Shown: positions 1 through 11,927 of the stretch, piece after piece
Position numbering within the stretch: the first letter of the stretch is position 1
Layout: each line of letters starts with the position of its first letter
Assembly: GCA_928212115.1 (NCBI GenBank)
Contig: CAKMRJ010005412.1
Span: 251,755,807 to 251,819,806 of the forward strand
Source: Lactuca virosa
Taxonomy: Eukaryota > Streptophyta > Magnoliopsida > Asterales > Asteraceae
Direction: 5' to 3'
Length of the DNA: 64,000 nucleotides
The notes under the pieces: model-generated
What the model saw: only the letters and a program-made list of their open reading frames with translations
Told to the model about the DNA's origin: nothing
Databases searched by the model: none
Translations under genes and position numbers: made by a program

Positions 1-1922
1 GGTACTCTCAATGTCAATTATCACCTTAATCAATGTGTCGGTTAACCACACACGCTCCATTGACCTTATGATAAACATTAAGTTACCCTTTGCCACCCTT
101 ACTAGTCCAAGTTAATGTGTCGGTTAACCACACACACTCCATCAACGACTTGGTAATGTGCAAAGTGTAATTTCATGGATTAGCATCAATTTCACATTTT
201 CCTAAATTAACTAATATTGGGAATTTATAAAAGGTTTAGTTACTTTATTACTATCATTATACTTTTAATGAGAATTATAGTCTTTGTCCTACCCGTTCGG
301 CTAACGACCCTCCACCAGTCAAGGAAGCGGTGGGTGAGAGTGGACACCCATTAAACTGCCATTTTATAGGCAGTAACCTTATACCCCCCTTATAGACCGG
401 CTTCGTGAATGAGGCCTACTAACGGTAAAACCAACTTGTCTTATACATATATATAAATATTAAACCTATAATATTATAATAGTATAAGGGTTGAATTTTA
501 ACTTTTAAAATTCTAAGGTTTGAAATTAAAGTTCATTTAGTGAGACTTTACAAATTCCAAAACTTGAGGGTAATTTTTGAAACTTGTCAAAACTCTTCAA
601 GTTCATAACATATGAGTTTAATGACATCTTTATTAGAAAAACCTTTCATGTTCCATAACATCCATAACTTGAGGACAAGTTATGGAGTCCATTAAAATCA
701 TTTAAAACATTATTTAACTAACACAATAATCAAAAAATTCATAGAAGATTCAATCAAACTCATATGAACAAGACAAATCAAATCAAAACAAATTTCATGT
801 AATTACCCTAACATGTAAAGTAATACAAAACATGAAACTTTTGACAATTATCTTTTAAGTTGGATTAGCGTGATCATTACCACATCAAAAATAGGTTTAT
901 AAGTTCAAAAACAGTTTAGGGTAATGATCCTAGTCAAATTCCAGCCTTAAAACTCAAAAATTCGCACTCAGGAGCACCAACTCGTCGAGTTGGTTGGTTT
1001 TTAAGGGTGACTCGTCGAGTCTGTTAGTGGACTCGGCGAGTCCATTGTCCAGAATGCAGAAAAACAATTCTTGAAGCATTTCTAAGCAAGTAGCATCAAG
1101 TATATTGGAAAACAATCCTAGGCTCTGATACCACTGATGGGTTTTGAGCATTCTAACACTCCTATGGTGTACATGCAACCCTAAATACCTTGGATCTATG
1201 TTTTCTCTAATATACATGCAAACTTTCATTTTTCCAAGGTATCATCCTAACTAGCATACAATGGAGTAACTATACTACAAAATTCAAGTTAGATGGCATA
1301 CCTTTTAGTGTAGTTGGAACCTTAAAGCTTTAAGAACCTAGCACCAATAATGTGAATGCCTCAAGTGGAATCACAAATCACCACCAACAAATGGATGAAC
1401 TTGAGAGAAGATAATACACACTCAAAATCGGCTAGCACTCTCACAAGAGCTCTAGGTGCCGATTTCATGAACCAAAGGGCTTCTTATATAGTGTGGCTAC
1501 ATTAGGGTTACACCATGCAAACCCTAATGTGCATGTCTTTACACATTCCTCATGCTCCATGGGTTTTAACCTCCATGGAGTATCCATGGGTCACCACATG
1601 GGTTTAGCCCAACATAAGGAATCATGGATCATTAGCCCACTTTATAAGAATGAATGATTTACACAATCAATCCCTATATATTTAATTAGTCTCTTTTGAT
1701 CACAAAATTAATTCCAAATTAATTCTTGATCAATACTAATTAAATAATATGATTTCATATTAATATATTAGAACCTATAATATATTAATAAATCATAATT
1801 ATCTTCTTCTCGAAAGTCCATCCTTCAAATTGTCCCGGTGAAGTGCAACCCAAATGGACCATGCTACTCTCGGGTCAAGTACATACCAAATATAGTTATG
1901 GACTTAGACACCTTATCCAACA
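1..1922 (-). mobile_element. Ty1/copia element, 5' part, cut by window edge (same family as 8691-25167 and 49622-57335)
   Basis: The LTR occupies 1135-1922. Read on the minus strand it starts TGTTGGATAAGG and ends CCCATCA. A primer binding site complementary to initiator tRNA-Met (TGGTATCAGAGC type) lies next to it on the plus strand at 1118-1133. Positions 1-1117 match the untranslated leader of the other two family members, with blocks such as the GTGTGGTTAACC motif. The gag and the other LTR would lie left of position 1. Three ACTCGNCGAGT palindromes sit just inside the primer site (about 980-1045). The element appears inserted in a gypsy LTR, because sequence after 1922 is gypsy-like. Confidence 0.85.
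1135..1922 (-). repeat. LTR (5' LTR) of minus-strand copia element
   Basis: This 788-bp terminal repeat runs TG...CA in element sense. It is similar throughout to the LTRs at 8691-9537, 24404-25167, 49622-50396 and 56560-57335. The right boundary is fixed by the family's TGTTGGAT start and the left boundary by the primer binding site. Confidence 0.85.
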
Positions 1923-3320
1923 AAAACATCATACAAACTACACATAAAAATATACTATGATGCCATGGAAACCCTCCAAGGTCTTATACCAAATGCCACG
2001 GGAACCCCCACGTGGTCTCAGACTACTGCCAATGAAACCCCCCGGGGTCTTCCATGAAAATGTCATACTAACATAACGCATAATCAATCAACAATCAACA
2101 TATCATGAAATGGGCCGACCTTGGTGCCTTAGACCCATTGGTATGGTGAGAAGACTCACATCTCGAATGCTGAATTGACAAGCTAAGATCAGATGTACCC
2201 CACACACTACTCCTCGTCAACTGCCTATAACCAACATATGATTAACTTGTCATAATCCCATAATTACCCTCAAAGTCAACCCTGGTCAATAGCCAAGGTC
2301 AACAGTCCATGTTGACCTCAACGCGTCGAGTGCATCCTAGCAACTCGTCGAGTTCCTCCCGAGTCCATTCCATTGAATCCTATGTTAAATCGCCGAGTCA
2401 CCTAAGTGACTCATCGAGTTCATCAAATGCCCAGAACACTAAAGGTCCATGCAGTCCCAAAACCCTAATCCTCCACTGCACTCATTCCGAATCTCGAAAA
2501 CGGGTAAACCCTACCCGAATCGTCGAGTCAACTAAGGGACTCGACGAGTTCCTTCAGTCCCTCTCATGTTCAGCCCTTTTCAGTGGGATCTAAGGTCCCA
2601 AAATTCAGATTCAACCTTCCCTAATGCAGATACCACGTAAAGTTGCAAACTTTACGTGCATGCAAGGCTCCAAGGCTTTAACATCAACACTAGGCTTCTT
2701 ACAAGGTTTTAGTTCATGGAAACGGGTTAAGTTATATGAAGTGAGCAACTTTATGTCATTGGGGACCTAGAGAGGTCCAGATCTGGAACCATATCCTTGT
2801 GATAAGTCCAGATCCGAGTTTGACTCCATTTTGCACCAAAAATGGCCATTTACTTCCAAGAAAAAATGATCTAAGCAACTAGAGATCAAGGTAATGACTT
2901 TATACCTCAAGATGATGGCCAATACAGAGTAGTTGTCGGATCTACTGCTTCTCTCCTTGTTCCTTCTTCTTCAAGCTCTAAAATCCTTCACAAATACACC
3001 AAAATTGCTCACAAAATCTCTTTCTATCACTCAAGAAGGTGCAAGGTCCAATTAAGGTTTTCTTTGGCTAATAGGGTGGTAAGGGAGGCCACAAGAGGAA
3101 GATTATGTTCTTTAAATATGGTGCAAACCCTACAAATTAGGGTTTCTCTCTACAGCTCCTACTCGTCGAGTCGGGGCCTTCCGACTCGTCGAGTAGGATT
3201 TAGATCACGCGTCCTCATAATAGTCTCTACTCGACGAGTTGGTGCTCCCAAAATCGTCGAGTCCATGCACAAAACCATAAAAATTAGATAAATTAAATAA
3301 TACCTGGAACAGGTGTTACA
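1923..3320 (-). repeat. Ty3/gypsy LTR fragment
   Basis: The fragment ends on the plus strand with GGTGTTACA at 3320. That is the complement of the TGTAACACC start used by the gypsy LTRs at 25725 and 31225. It contains about ten ACTCGNCGAGT-type palindromes (2322-3265). Its blocks on fixed themes (accaaaaat, ggtccagatc, caactttacgtgcatgcaagg) are collinear with those LTRs read in reverse. The left side is interrupted by the copia insertion and no matching internal region follows, so it is a partial or solo LTR. Confidence 0.7.
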
Positions 3321-3754
3321 AGTGGAGTAGATGCGCAATTTCTATGGAGTGAGTTAAACTATTAGTGCATAGTGTTAGAGAGCAGTCGTCGACTCCAGCC
3401 ATTAAAAAAAAACGATTTCAGATTTTAAACTTACCTTTGTGTGCGACAGTCAAATACAGGAAAATCGAAGATGGTGTCGAACGGAGCGTCGGAGGTGGTG
3501 GAAGGTCTTTGGGATCGAAGTCGGAGGTGCGCACCAAAAGATGGGGGTTCTCGTAGTCGACTTCAGCCATAAGAAAAAAAAGGATTTCAGAATGTAAAAT
3601 GGGGGTCTCATGGGGGGAGATTAAAAATTTCCGTGAGGTATATTGGAGGGAGATCGGAATTTTTCATTGGGATCCACACAAATACTGATTTCGTGAGGAT
3701 GATGGACAAAAAAAAGATGTTGTGAGCAGGATTCGAACTCACACCACCAACATA
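3321..3754. other. Unassigned spacer with two diverged direct copies and a small hairpin
   Basis: No gene is seen. An approximately 45-bp segment beginning GTCGTCGACTCCAGCC (about 3383) recurs in diverged form near 3551 (GTAGTCGACTTCAGCC). Both copies run into an A-tract and a GATTTCAGA block. Near 3718-3743 TGTGAG and CTCACA flank a GGATTCGAAC core, which resembles an internal pol III box B on the minus strand. The join to gag sequence at about 3755 is abrupt and marks the truncated left end of the gypsy remnant. Confidence 0.45.
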
Positions 3755-4063
3755 ATTGACAAAAGGAGACCCAAGACTTCTTACCAACATGCGAGAGGTC
3801 AGCAGGACCGGAGTCTGTGCAACACGTGCGGAAAACTGCACAAGGGAGTTTGTTGTTCAAGGGGTGTAGGCTGCTACAAGTGTGGTAGTGTCGGTCATGT
3901 CAGCAGGGATTGCCCTTAGGGAGCAAGCCCATTGTGTTTTCACTGCGACCAGGTGGGCCACAAGAAGGCCGACTCCCCGACGATGAAGGGAGGAGCACGT
4001 AGTGTGTCTGTCCCGGCTAACTTGAGGATTACTGATGGACGAGAGAGTAGGGATTTGCGGTGA
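3755..4063 (+). pseudogene. gag fragment with zinc knuckles (gypsy remnant A)
   Basis: Translation gives CNTCGKLHKGVC, then a CCHC knuckle CYKCGSVGHVSRDC, an in-frame TAG at about 3917, then CFHCDQVGHKKADS. In the last knuckle the final cysteine is replaced by serine. The homologous stretch at 29520-29792 keeps CYKCGSVGHFSRDC and CFHCDQVGHKKADC without the stop. The CCHC motif normally binds retroelement RNA in the nucleocapsid. This copy is broken and 5'-truncated. Confidence 0.8.
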
Positions 4064-4544
4064 CAAACGAGGAAGATCAGGATTCCAGTAGGCCATGTGG
4101 CAGTTATGTATACCTTTTACTCTGTTCAGTTCTATCGATACTTATAGATTTTATTTCCTTGCATTGGTTGAGAATAGTATACGTATGGGTTTATCCCTCT
4201 GGTTGTATTTGGATTATATTTTCAAGAAATGGCATATGCCAATTGCATACTAGGAATTGTTAGTAGTTAGTGTAAGGTCATTTTCCCTTTTCTGGTTCGG
4301 AAGGGTTCAATGTTATCTTGGTTAGGGTCGAGATCGGTTCAGGGGCATTACGTGAAGGTCTGTGGCTAAGGTTCAGCAGGATGGTTATCCACCATCGCTA
4401 GGATACGGTGGTTTCAGTCTTTGTGCTTGGGATGGCTTTTGGAAGCGACAAGGGAAGTGGTTTATCACTGAAGATGTGCTCTGAGCATTGGCTAATTGGA
4501 CTTTTAGGTTGAATGGGACATCAGGCTAAGCATTTGGGGCCATC

Positions 4545-5873
4545 TGTGACAACCCGAAATTTCTATCTTGAATAATTATCCAAATCAATCAAGGTTGGAC
4601 TCATTTTGCTATCTTCTAGCATTGTTTAGAGTCAATTAGAGCGTTTTAAGCCTAGTACATCCAAGAAATGAGTGTTAGGAAATATCTGCTCGAGTCCATT
4701 GTGCACCAAGCAAGCCATAAACTTCATCATGTGGAGTTTACGGCCACATCCCATGAGTTTACGGCCGTAAACTCATGCCTTATACATGATGTTCTTCCAT
4801 TTCTTCCTCATTATTCACCATTTCAACCTCAAGAACTTGATTTCTCTCTCAAGTATCATAAGGATCTTCATTTTATTCTTCAAAAATGTAAGTGTTTCAT
4901 CATTTGTTTTGTTGATACATCACATTATCTAGTATCATCCTTTGATTCCATCCATTAACTTCATCTTTTGGGTTTGATCTTCAAGATCACCAAGAACACC
5001 AAGAACACACATTAGTGTTTTGGGCCGAAATCAACTCTTGTTGCTTCCATATTGTAAGTATCCTCTTCCTATACTTGTTATCTAGTAGGAACCCTTGATG
5101 TGCACCTTGAAAACATCCAAATCCCATGAACAATAGGAGTTTACGTCCAGGAGCATCTCCCTTAGCCGTAAACCCTTGTTAAAGGTGCATTTGTTGGCCA
5201 TAAACTCTTATTAAGGGCTAGGATTGAGTCTAGAACACTTCCTTGTTGCATGAGAGACCTTTAAAACACTCTTTGGCACAAGACTTCATGAGTTTATGAC
5301 CGCAAACATCTATGGCCGTAAACTCTATGGCCGAAAACACTTAGGGCCATGAACACAATGACCGTGAACACAAGGGCCGTGAACACCTTGGCCGCAAACA
5401 CCATAGTGTGGCCATACACCCCTTAGATGCAATCATATGTGATTTTAACACTTCCATATAAGTGTTTACTAAGTCCTAGCATGGTTTTCCTTACATGATT
5501 AGTTGTTTAAACACTAATTATATACATATATATGTCATTATATGCTTATTAGGATCCGTTGTGCTCAAGGCTTCACTTGGCACTTAGCATCCTACAAATC
5601 GATCTTTCATTCGTATCACTCACTGCAGGTGAGTTCATACCCCTTTATTTACCTTTTAAATAATTTTAAATGCTTTTATGGGGGGGGGATATAAGTACAA
5701 ACATAATAGTTATTATATCAATCACATGTGATTAATAACTATCAAACAGATAGAATTCTTATACTTCAAACTGTGTTTTCAACAAATTGCTTCAAATAGT
5801 TTTACAAACTCTTTTATATATGCAAAAATCTTTATCAAACTCTTTCAAACTTATATTTTGTCAAAAGCATATC

Positions 5874-5905
<32 letters not shown>

Positions 5906-7316
5906 TATAAGTAGGATTGAAAGGACTTAGGACTGATAGCTCGCCTTACTTCCTGTTCCTTGTTTGGTTGTGGACTTAGGGTATCGGTTGTTTGTTCGAA
6001 GGTCGTTTGAATCTTAATTATATATTATGTGTATGTATATAGATATAAAAGTTCATCATTCAATTCAATACCTTTGGGTCGCAAAGGTGTACAAACATGT
6101 TCATTCATACAAACAACATTTCTAGTAAACTATAATAGGTATTGTTTAGGAAATCACTAATACTATTACTAGAACAATGAAACACACCAAGAGTCAGTTC
6201 ATACATGAGTCAGTACATACTATAACGAGAGACAATACTCACTATAAAGAGAAACAGATAGAGAATACTATAACGAGAGACAATACTCACTATAAAGAGA
6301 AACACTTCATACTATAACAAGGAAACAATGCATACTACACACTATACACTAGAGAACATACTACATACTAGACAGAGAGAACATACACTACACTAGTACG
6401 TACTATACAGATACAAGAATACTATAACATTAATGTGAGATACTACTTCATGGCTCGACAAGATACTGTTGCGTCACGTTTTGTACCCAGAGTCTCCAGG
6501 AGGGAGAGCGTGAATTTGTGTATAGATCTATACGGGACTGACCCTCCTACACCTTGATGCTAGCTATAGTGGGACCTGCAGGTCTACGGGTGATGAATTT
6601 CATATCATTTCGACGTCTCGAACGTCGTGTTTTACTGGTCGATCAAGTATGGTTACAATCATATCACATTTTACCTTAATTAACTAACAAGTTTAAAGGT
6701 AGTTAGTACATTAGTAGTTACCTAGATAAAACTACAATACATCTTATTTTCCCAATTGATTCACATTGTGATCTTCTCACATAAACCGTAATGAGAAACT
6801 ATGTTTTGGTAATGATAGTCATACTTTAGGAAAACTCAGACTTTTACAAAAGAACAAACATAGAGAACAATTGAGTCTTGGTAGAAGAATACTTTAGTAG
6901 AAAATATAGGATTTTCTAGGAAGTTTACAAACATTTACATCAAATACTTACAAACTTTTACATCAAACATTTACAAGTACATTCTTCAAACTTATACAAA
7001 CAATGACACTCAAATACTTATGAACTCACCAGCTTTAATGCTGATCTACTCTTTCAAAATAACTTGTATTCTCAGGTCACCAGTAGACAGGTACAGATGA
7101 CCAGGTTTTGAGAAGACGGAGCTTTCACGACTCTTCTATATTTTGATTATTCATTTTTGGTGTCTTATAAACTATACAAAACACACTTGTATTAAATTAT
7201 ACTATTAATCCAATGGATGATGTTGTTGCTTGCTTACTATTATGCATTGTTGTAATACTGTACATGACGTCCTCCGCCCCCGAACGTTTCTGCCGTTCTG
7301 ATTTTGGGGTGTGACA
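4545..7316 (+). mobile_element. Solo LTR, 2.77 kb, gypsy type
   Basis: The repeat begins TGTGACAACCCG and ends GGGGTGTGACA. It is flanked by CCATC (4540-4544) and CCATT (7317-7321). The undisturbed homologous site near 30272 reads ggggccatcagtattagg, which confirms a simple insertion with target duplication. No internal domain remains, so it is the product of LTR-LTR recombination. It carries several GTTTACGGCCGTAAAC-type palindromes (4735-5400) and a (TA)n run at 5873-5900. A block of about 40 bp is duplicated at 6220-6303. Orientation is inferred from LTR-end similarity to the plus-oriented elements and is uncertain. Confidence 0.8.
6220..6303. repeat. Short tandem duplication in the solo LTR
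   Basis: The block actataacgagagacaat followed by actcactataaagagaaaca occurs twice with a short spacer. Further degenerate actataac or actacac words follow to about 6425. This is local slippage inside the LTR. Confidence 0.7.
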
Positions 7317-7500
7317 CCATTAGTATTAGGATTTCAGAAAGCGTTCATCTAGTCTTCAGTAATTTCGCGGTGTTTGGAGTGGGCTAGTAATGGATCGCTA
7401 GCAAGGTTAAGCGTTGGTAGTCAGCGTGTCTATCGTGTAAGGAAACAAAGAATGAGAATCCTCCAACTCTCGCGTGCTGTGAAGACTTAGTCGAATCTAA

Positions 7501-7512
7501 GTGGGGGAGAAA
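7501..7512 (+). other. Internal polypurine tract-like site
   Basis: AAGTGGGGGAGA here matches the polypurine tract next to the 3' LTR (25711-25722), where plus-strand DNA synthesis would be primed. The same extra copy occurs at about 30448 in the neighbouring gypsy copy and, reversed, at 19745-19758 in the minus-strand gypsy element. It may be a central-type polypurine tract or a fossil LTR junction. Confidence 0.45.
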
Positions 7513-7818
7513 TCATCATGTAAACAGAAGCAGTAGGAGTTTTAAAACTGGGATTAGTTTCGCACCCATGCCAGAAAGAAAGGTGGCACAAGCGGCTATA
7601 TGGAGTGAGGGTAGTGTAAGTTGGAAGTTCGGGAAACTTGCCAACATTGAGATCGCATTCTCCTGATGGTTGATAGCAGGTCTTAAGAAATAAGGATGGG
7701 GATTTCAGTCAGGACATGAGTTCAGTTTGGGATATTAGATCATGTATGTATGCTCGACTTTGGGTGTGTTCGGATTAGTAGTCAGCGGAAGACCATGGTC
7801 AGCGGTTGAGTTAGTGTG

Positions 7819-8180
7819 GAAAGTGTTGTAAGACTGCGGGATAGCCGTAGCGTTCACTAGTAGCCAGTCAGCGTGGAAAGTGTTGTAAGACTGCGGGATA
7901 GCTGTAGCATTCACCAGTGGCCAGATAGCATGAGAAGTGTGGCAAGACTACGGGGTGGCCCGTAGCATTAGTTAGCAGATAGTATAGAAGTGTTGTAAGA
8001 CTATGGGGTGTGGCCCTTAGCATTTGCTAGTTGGCAGATAGAGTAGGAACGATGTAAGACTGCGGGGTGGTCCATATCATTTGTATTGTGGTATAGTACG
8101 ACTGTGGGGTGGCCTGTAGCATTCATTAGTGGTCAGTTAGTATGGGAGCGTAAGACTGCGGGGTGGCCCGTAGCATTCGC
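7819..8180 (+). repeat. Degenerate tandem hairpin array, internal region of gypsy remnant A
   Basis: Seven units of about 45-60 bp share AAGAC, a 6-7 bp stem, a short loop, the complementary stem, and CA. Unit 3 (7948-7965) is a perfect 7-bp hairpin, CTACGGG-GTGG-CCCGTAG. Units 1, 2, 6 and 7 pair with G-T wobbles. The units at 7999-8020 and about 8060 have mismatches. The units are the same repeat as the 57-bp array of the minus-strand gypsy element at 18969-19481. In the copy at 30780-30830 the array has shrunk to about one unit. Confidence 0.75.
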
Positions 8181-8690
8181 CGACCCTATTCGGTAGTAAG
8201 AATGTATCAGATGCGTGATTCACTTATGGAGTTCTTCAGATGGGTTAGACCGGGGCAGGACAGCCCGCACGGATGTGAGTAGGCCACCGTATGACTAGAT
8301 TCGGGAAGCAGTATGTCGTTGAAGACCAGGAGTGATGTAAGATTACAGCAGGTCTGGTAACATTCACCTTTTGTAGTAGATTTGGTGGCAACAGGTAGTC
8401 GGACGATGTAATCGGGGGGATCAACAGGAATATTGGAGCCATGATTGACAATGTGGATAGAGTAGTTTCGATAGCCAAATTTTCTTCAGAAGTCGCTGGG
8501 AGCAACTAAGAAAGTGTTCTTTAGTTCAGTAACCGGTGAGAGTCTGGTATTCCAGATAATAACAGATCACTGGGGACCAGGGCGGTCTCGGTTCATCCGG
8601 AAAGCAGATAAGAGACAATAGGATCTTCAGACAGGTAGTGGTAAGAAAATTCTGGTGTGGAGCAGCTAGTTGACCGGGAGATGCTAAGTT

Positions 8691-8967
8691 TGTTGGATTA
8701 GGTGTCTAAGCCCATAACTATAATTGGTATGTACTTGACCCGAGAGTAGCATGGTCCATTTGGGTTTCCTTCACTAGAACAATCTGATAGGATGGATATT
8801 TGAGAAAGAGGTTATTTATGATTTATTAATATATTACAAGTATAATATATTAAGATGAAATCATAATATTTAATTAGTATTGATCAAGAATTAATTTGGA
8901 ATTAATTTAGTGATCAAAAGAGACTAATTAAATAAACGGAGACTGATTATGTAAATCAGTGATATAT

Positions 8968-9005
<38 letters not shown>

Positions 9006-9011
9006 ATATAT

Positions 9012-9055
<44 letters not shown>

Positions 9056-9537
9056 TTCGGGCTATTGATCCATGTTGGGCTAAGTTTTATTTAAGTATCC
9101 ATGAAGAGTTAGCCCACATGAGATATGGATCATAACCCAAGTGTATGGATTAGGGTTTACCCATGACTCTTGGAATCCTACACTATGTATGAGTTATCCC
9201 TTAGCCAAAATCGGTTACACCTATGTATTCTAAGAGAATCATAACGATTTTAGAGTGTCTATACTCTCTCTCAAAGTCCTCCTTTGTTCATGGTGTTTGT
9301 GAACCATTTGAGGCATCACACTTGAGGTGCTAAGCTCTTGAAAGGCCAAGAACTACAACTACATCAAGAGGTATTCATTTAACTATGAGTTTTATATTGT
9401 ATATCCTCCATTGTATGCTAGTTAGGATGTATGCTTTGGAAAATTGAAATTGCATGTATAATTAGAGAAAACATAGATCCAAGGCATCTAGGGTTGCATG
9501 TGCACCATCGGAGTGTTATAGTGCTTAAAACCCAACA
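8691..9537 (+). repeat. 5' LTR of copia element, with an expanded TA microsatellite
   Basis: This 847-bp LTR runs TGTTGG...CCAACA. It exceeds its 3' partner (764 bp) by roughly 80 bp, almost all of it in the AT/TA tract at 8961-9052. The 3' LTR has only a few TA units at the same place (24671-24682). Confidence 0.92.
8961..9052. repeat. (TA)n microsatellite inside the 5' LTR
   Basis: About 90 bp of TA dinucleotides is broken by a few GATA or CTATA units. It is absent or minimal in the partner LTR, so it expanded after insertion. Confidence 0.95.
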
Positions 9538-9538
9538 G

Positions 9539-9556
9539 TGATATTAGAGCCTAGGA
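9539..9556 (+). other. Primer binding site of copia element
   Basis: TGATATTAGAGCCTAGG directly follows the 5' LTR. It corresponds to the TGGTATCAGAGC type complementary to initiator tRNA-Met, with two mismatches. It is followed by four ACTCGNCGAGT-like palindromes at 9622-9706. Confidence 0.8.
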
Positions 9557-11232
9557 TTGTTTTCTGGATGCTTGTTAATTTTTAAAGCTGAAAAAATCGT
9601 TTTTCTGGCCTGTGACTGATGAACTCACCGAGTCCACTAGCTGACTCGACGAGTCCACTCGGTACAAGGGCAACTCGATGAGTCATGATCATGCACTCGT
9701 TGAGTTGATGGCTCTGGTTGCAGAATTTCAAGTTTTTGGCCAGAATCGGACTAGGATCATTACCACAAACTGTTTTGTAATCATAAAAATAATGTATTTT
9801 CTGATTTGGTAATGATGATCCTCATCCAATTAAAGGACAATTGTCAAATTTTAAGATAATTAAGCTAATTATTTGTATTATTTGATATGAATTGCCTTGC
9901 TATAAGTTAGATTAGATCAATAGTGAAATTATATGATAATCTTGTTAGCTAAAATTGATCTAAGTTGTTCTTGAAATGACTTTTTGTAACTTGTCCTCAA
10001 GTTATATGAAGAGTCTCATTCATGAACATTAAATACTCATAAGTTTTCATAAGTTATGGAAACCAAAAGTTTTGAAAGTTAGAAAACTTGCCCTCAAGTT
10101 TTGGTATTTGAAAAGTCTCAAATTATGGAAACATTAACTCTAGTAATTAAAAGGGTTCAAAAGATGCATCTCTTAGGTTCATAACTTAAAAATTAATTAA
10201 ACAGTTTTAAAATTTGAAATTTTAATAACCTAGATGCTTTAAATAGTTCAATTACACCTTATGGACCTTATTAAATTAATTAAAGTGTTTAATTAAAAGA
10301 GAAGTTTAATAAATCCATAATAACATGGTTTAAGATTAATTAAATTAAGAGTATAGTTTAATTAATAGATTAAACCACAAAGTATTTTAAAAGTTTAAAA
10401 TACACCCTTATACTATATAAAATTTAAAGTTTAATACATTATATATGTATAAGTAAAAAGTTAGTCTTACCGTTAGTAGGCCTCATTCACGAAGCCGGTC
10501 TATAAGGGGGGTATAAGGTTACTGCCTATAAAATGGTGGTTTAATGGGTGTCCACTCTCACCCACCGCTTCCTTGACTGGTGGAGGGTCGTTAGCCGAAC
10601 GGGTAGGATAGGACATTAATTCTCATTATAAGTATAATGAAAATACCAAGTAACTAAATACTTTTATAAATTCCCAATCTTAGTTACTTAGGTAAAATGT
10701 GAATTTGATGCTAACCCATGAAATTGCACATTGCACCTTATTAGTCGTTAGTGGAGCGTGTGTGGTTAACCTGTGCACACTAATATGGGACTAATGAAGG
10801 ATGACAATGGGTAGCTCGATGTTAATCATGGATTAATGGAGCGTGTGTGGTTAACCGACACATTGATTGGATGATTTGTAACATTAAGTGTACCAAGCTA
10901 ATTTGCATGGTTATTCACACCTTGTTTGTGATCCTCGGAATCCCAGTCACAAACTTGAAGGGCATAATCGAGATTTAAACATGCCATTGAAAAGTTCAAT
11001 GAATCTCAAAGAATCTAGGAATTTCAATTCATTTAAAACCTAAAGTTCATTTTCGTTTTTTCATGGTGGAAATTGGTAAATCGTCATTTACCTACCTTCA
11101 AATATTTTGCAATTGGATTACGGCATCCCTCTTCCGAATTGTAAAATATTGTGTTGGGTCCTAGCCTTAATATTTCAGTTGGGTGTTATATTAAGGACTT
11201 AAATCAACTAACTTGAATTTCTCCCATTATAG

Positions 11233-11927
11233 ATGTCTAGGTCAGACAACTATGGTCTTCCCGAATCTTATGGAAAAAGCTTTCCTTTTGAAGATGATGT
11301 TCCCAGAAATCATATTTCACTTCCTCCACCTCCTCCAATAATTCTCCCTAACCCACAAGTTCAGAGACTTGAAAAGTTCAAGGTCACTCAAAGCCCTATT
11401 GGCTAGCCAACACCAAGATGGAAGGTCTGTGTGTGCACACGTCTTGGAGATGAAGTCACACATTGATAGGCTAGGAATGTTAGGAGTCATTGTGTAAAAG
11501 GAAGTTGGTTGTTGACTTGGTTCTTCAGTCACTTCCCAAGTCGTATAGTCACTTTGTTAAAGACTACTATATAACAAACCGCAACGTGACCCTTATTGAT
11601 CTTACCTATTTGCTAATTGCTGCTGAATCAGAAATGATTTGGCGCACTGGTAATGCAAATTTGATTGGAAGATCTACTTCCAAAACTTCCATGGACATTG
11701 ACAATGGCAACATTGGAAGTCCAGAAAAGTATTCTCATCCCAATGGGAAAGAATCAAAGAGAAATGCTAAGTCTGTGATTGTCCCGTGTACCATTCCAAA
11801 GGAGTCTGTTTGTTTCTATTGCCAAGAAAAGGGACATTGGAAGCGAAGCTGCCCTGACTACCAGAGAGATCTAAGAGATGATAGAATCAAAGTGTATGGT
11901 TCTACTTCAGGTAAGCTCACTATCTAA
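11233..11927 (+). pseudogene. copia gag (broken) with CCHC zinc knuckle
   Basis: An ATG at 11233 opens a frame starting MSRSDNYGLPES, with a proline run PPPPPIILPNPQ and a stop at about 11404. A second open frame (to 11927) contains LVLQSLPKSYSHFV, typical of a copia gag capsid region, and ends with a knuckle CFYCQEKGHWKRSC. The same organisation occurs at 54359-55061. Gag would form the particle core and bind RNA. The break near 11404 prevents translation as one protein. A tryptophan- and repeat-rich middle part seems missing compared with usual copia gags. Confidence 0.8.

Larger units (their letters stand above)
3755..8690 (+). mobile_element. Ty3/gypsy remnant A, left part (continues at 25168-25724)
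   Basis: The sequence is collinear with the internal region of the gypsy copy at 27767-31224. It starts inside gag at the zinc-knuckle region and lacks its 5' LTR, leader and capsid region. It is interrupted by a solo LTR (4545-7316) and by the copia element 8691-25167. It resumes at 25168 and ends with a polypurine tract at 25710-25723 next to the LTR at 25725. After gag there is no protease, RT or integrase, only non-coding sequence with a degenerate hairpin array. It therefore looks like a gag-only, non-autonomous family. Confidence 0.75.

Noticed and set aside
4668..4958. 96-codon open frame in the solo LTR
   Set aside because: It is in LTR sequence with no recognisable domain and no homologous frame in related LTRs.
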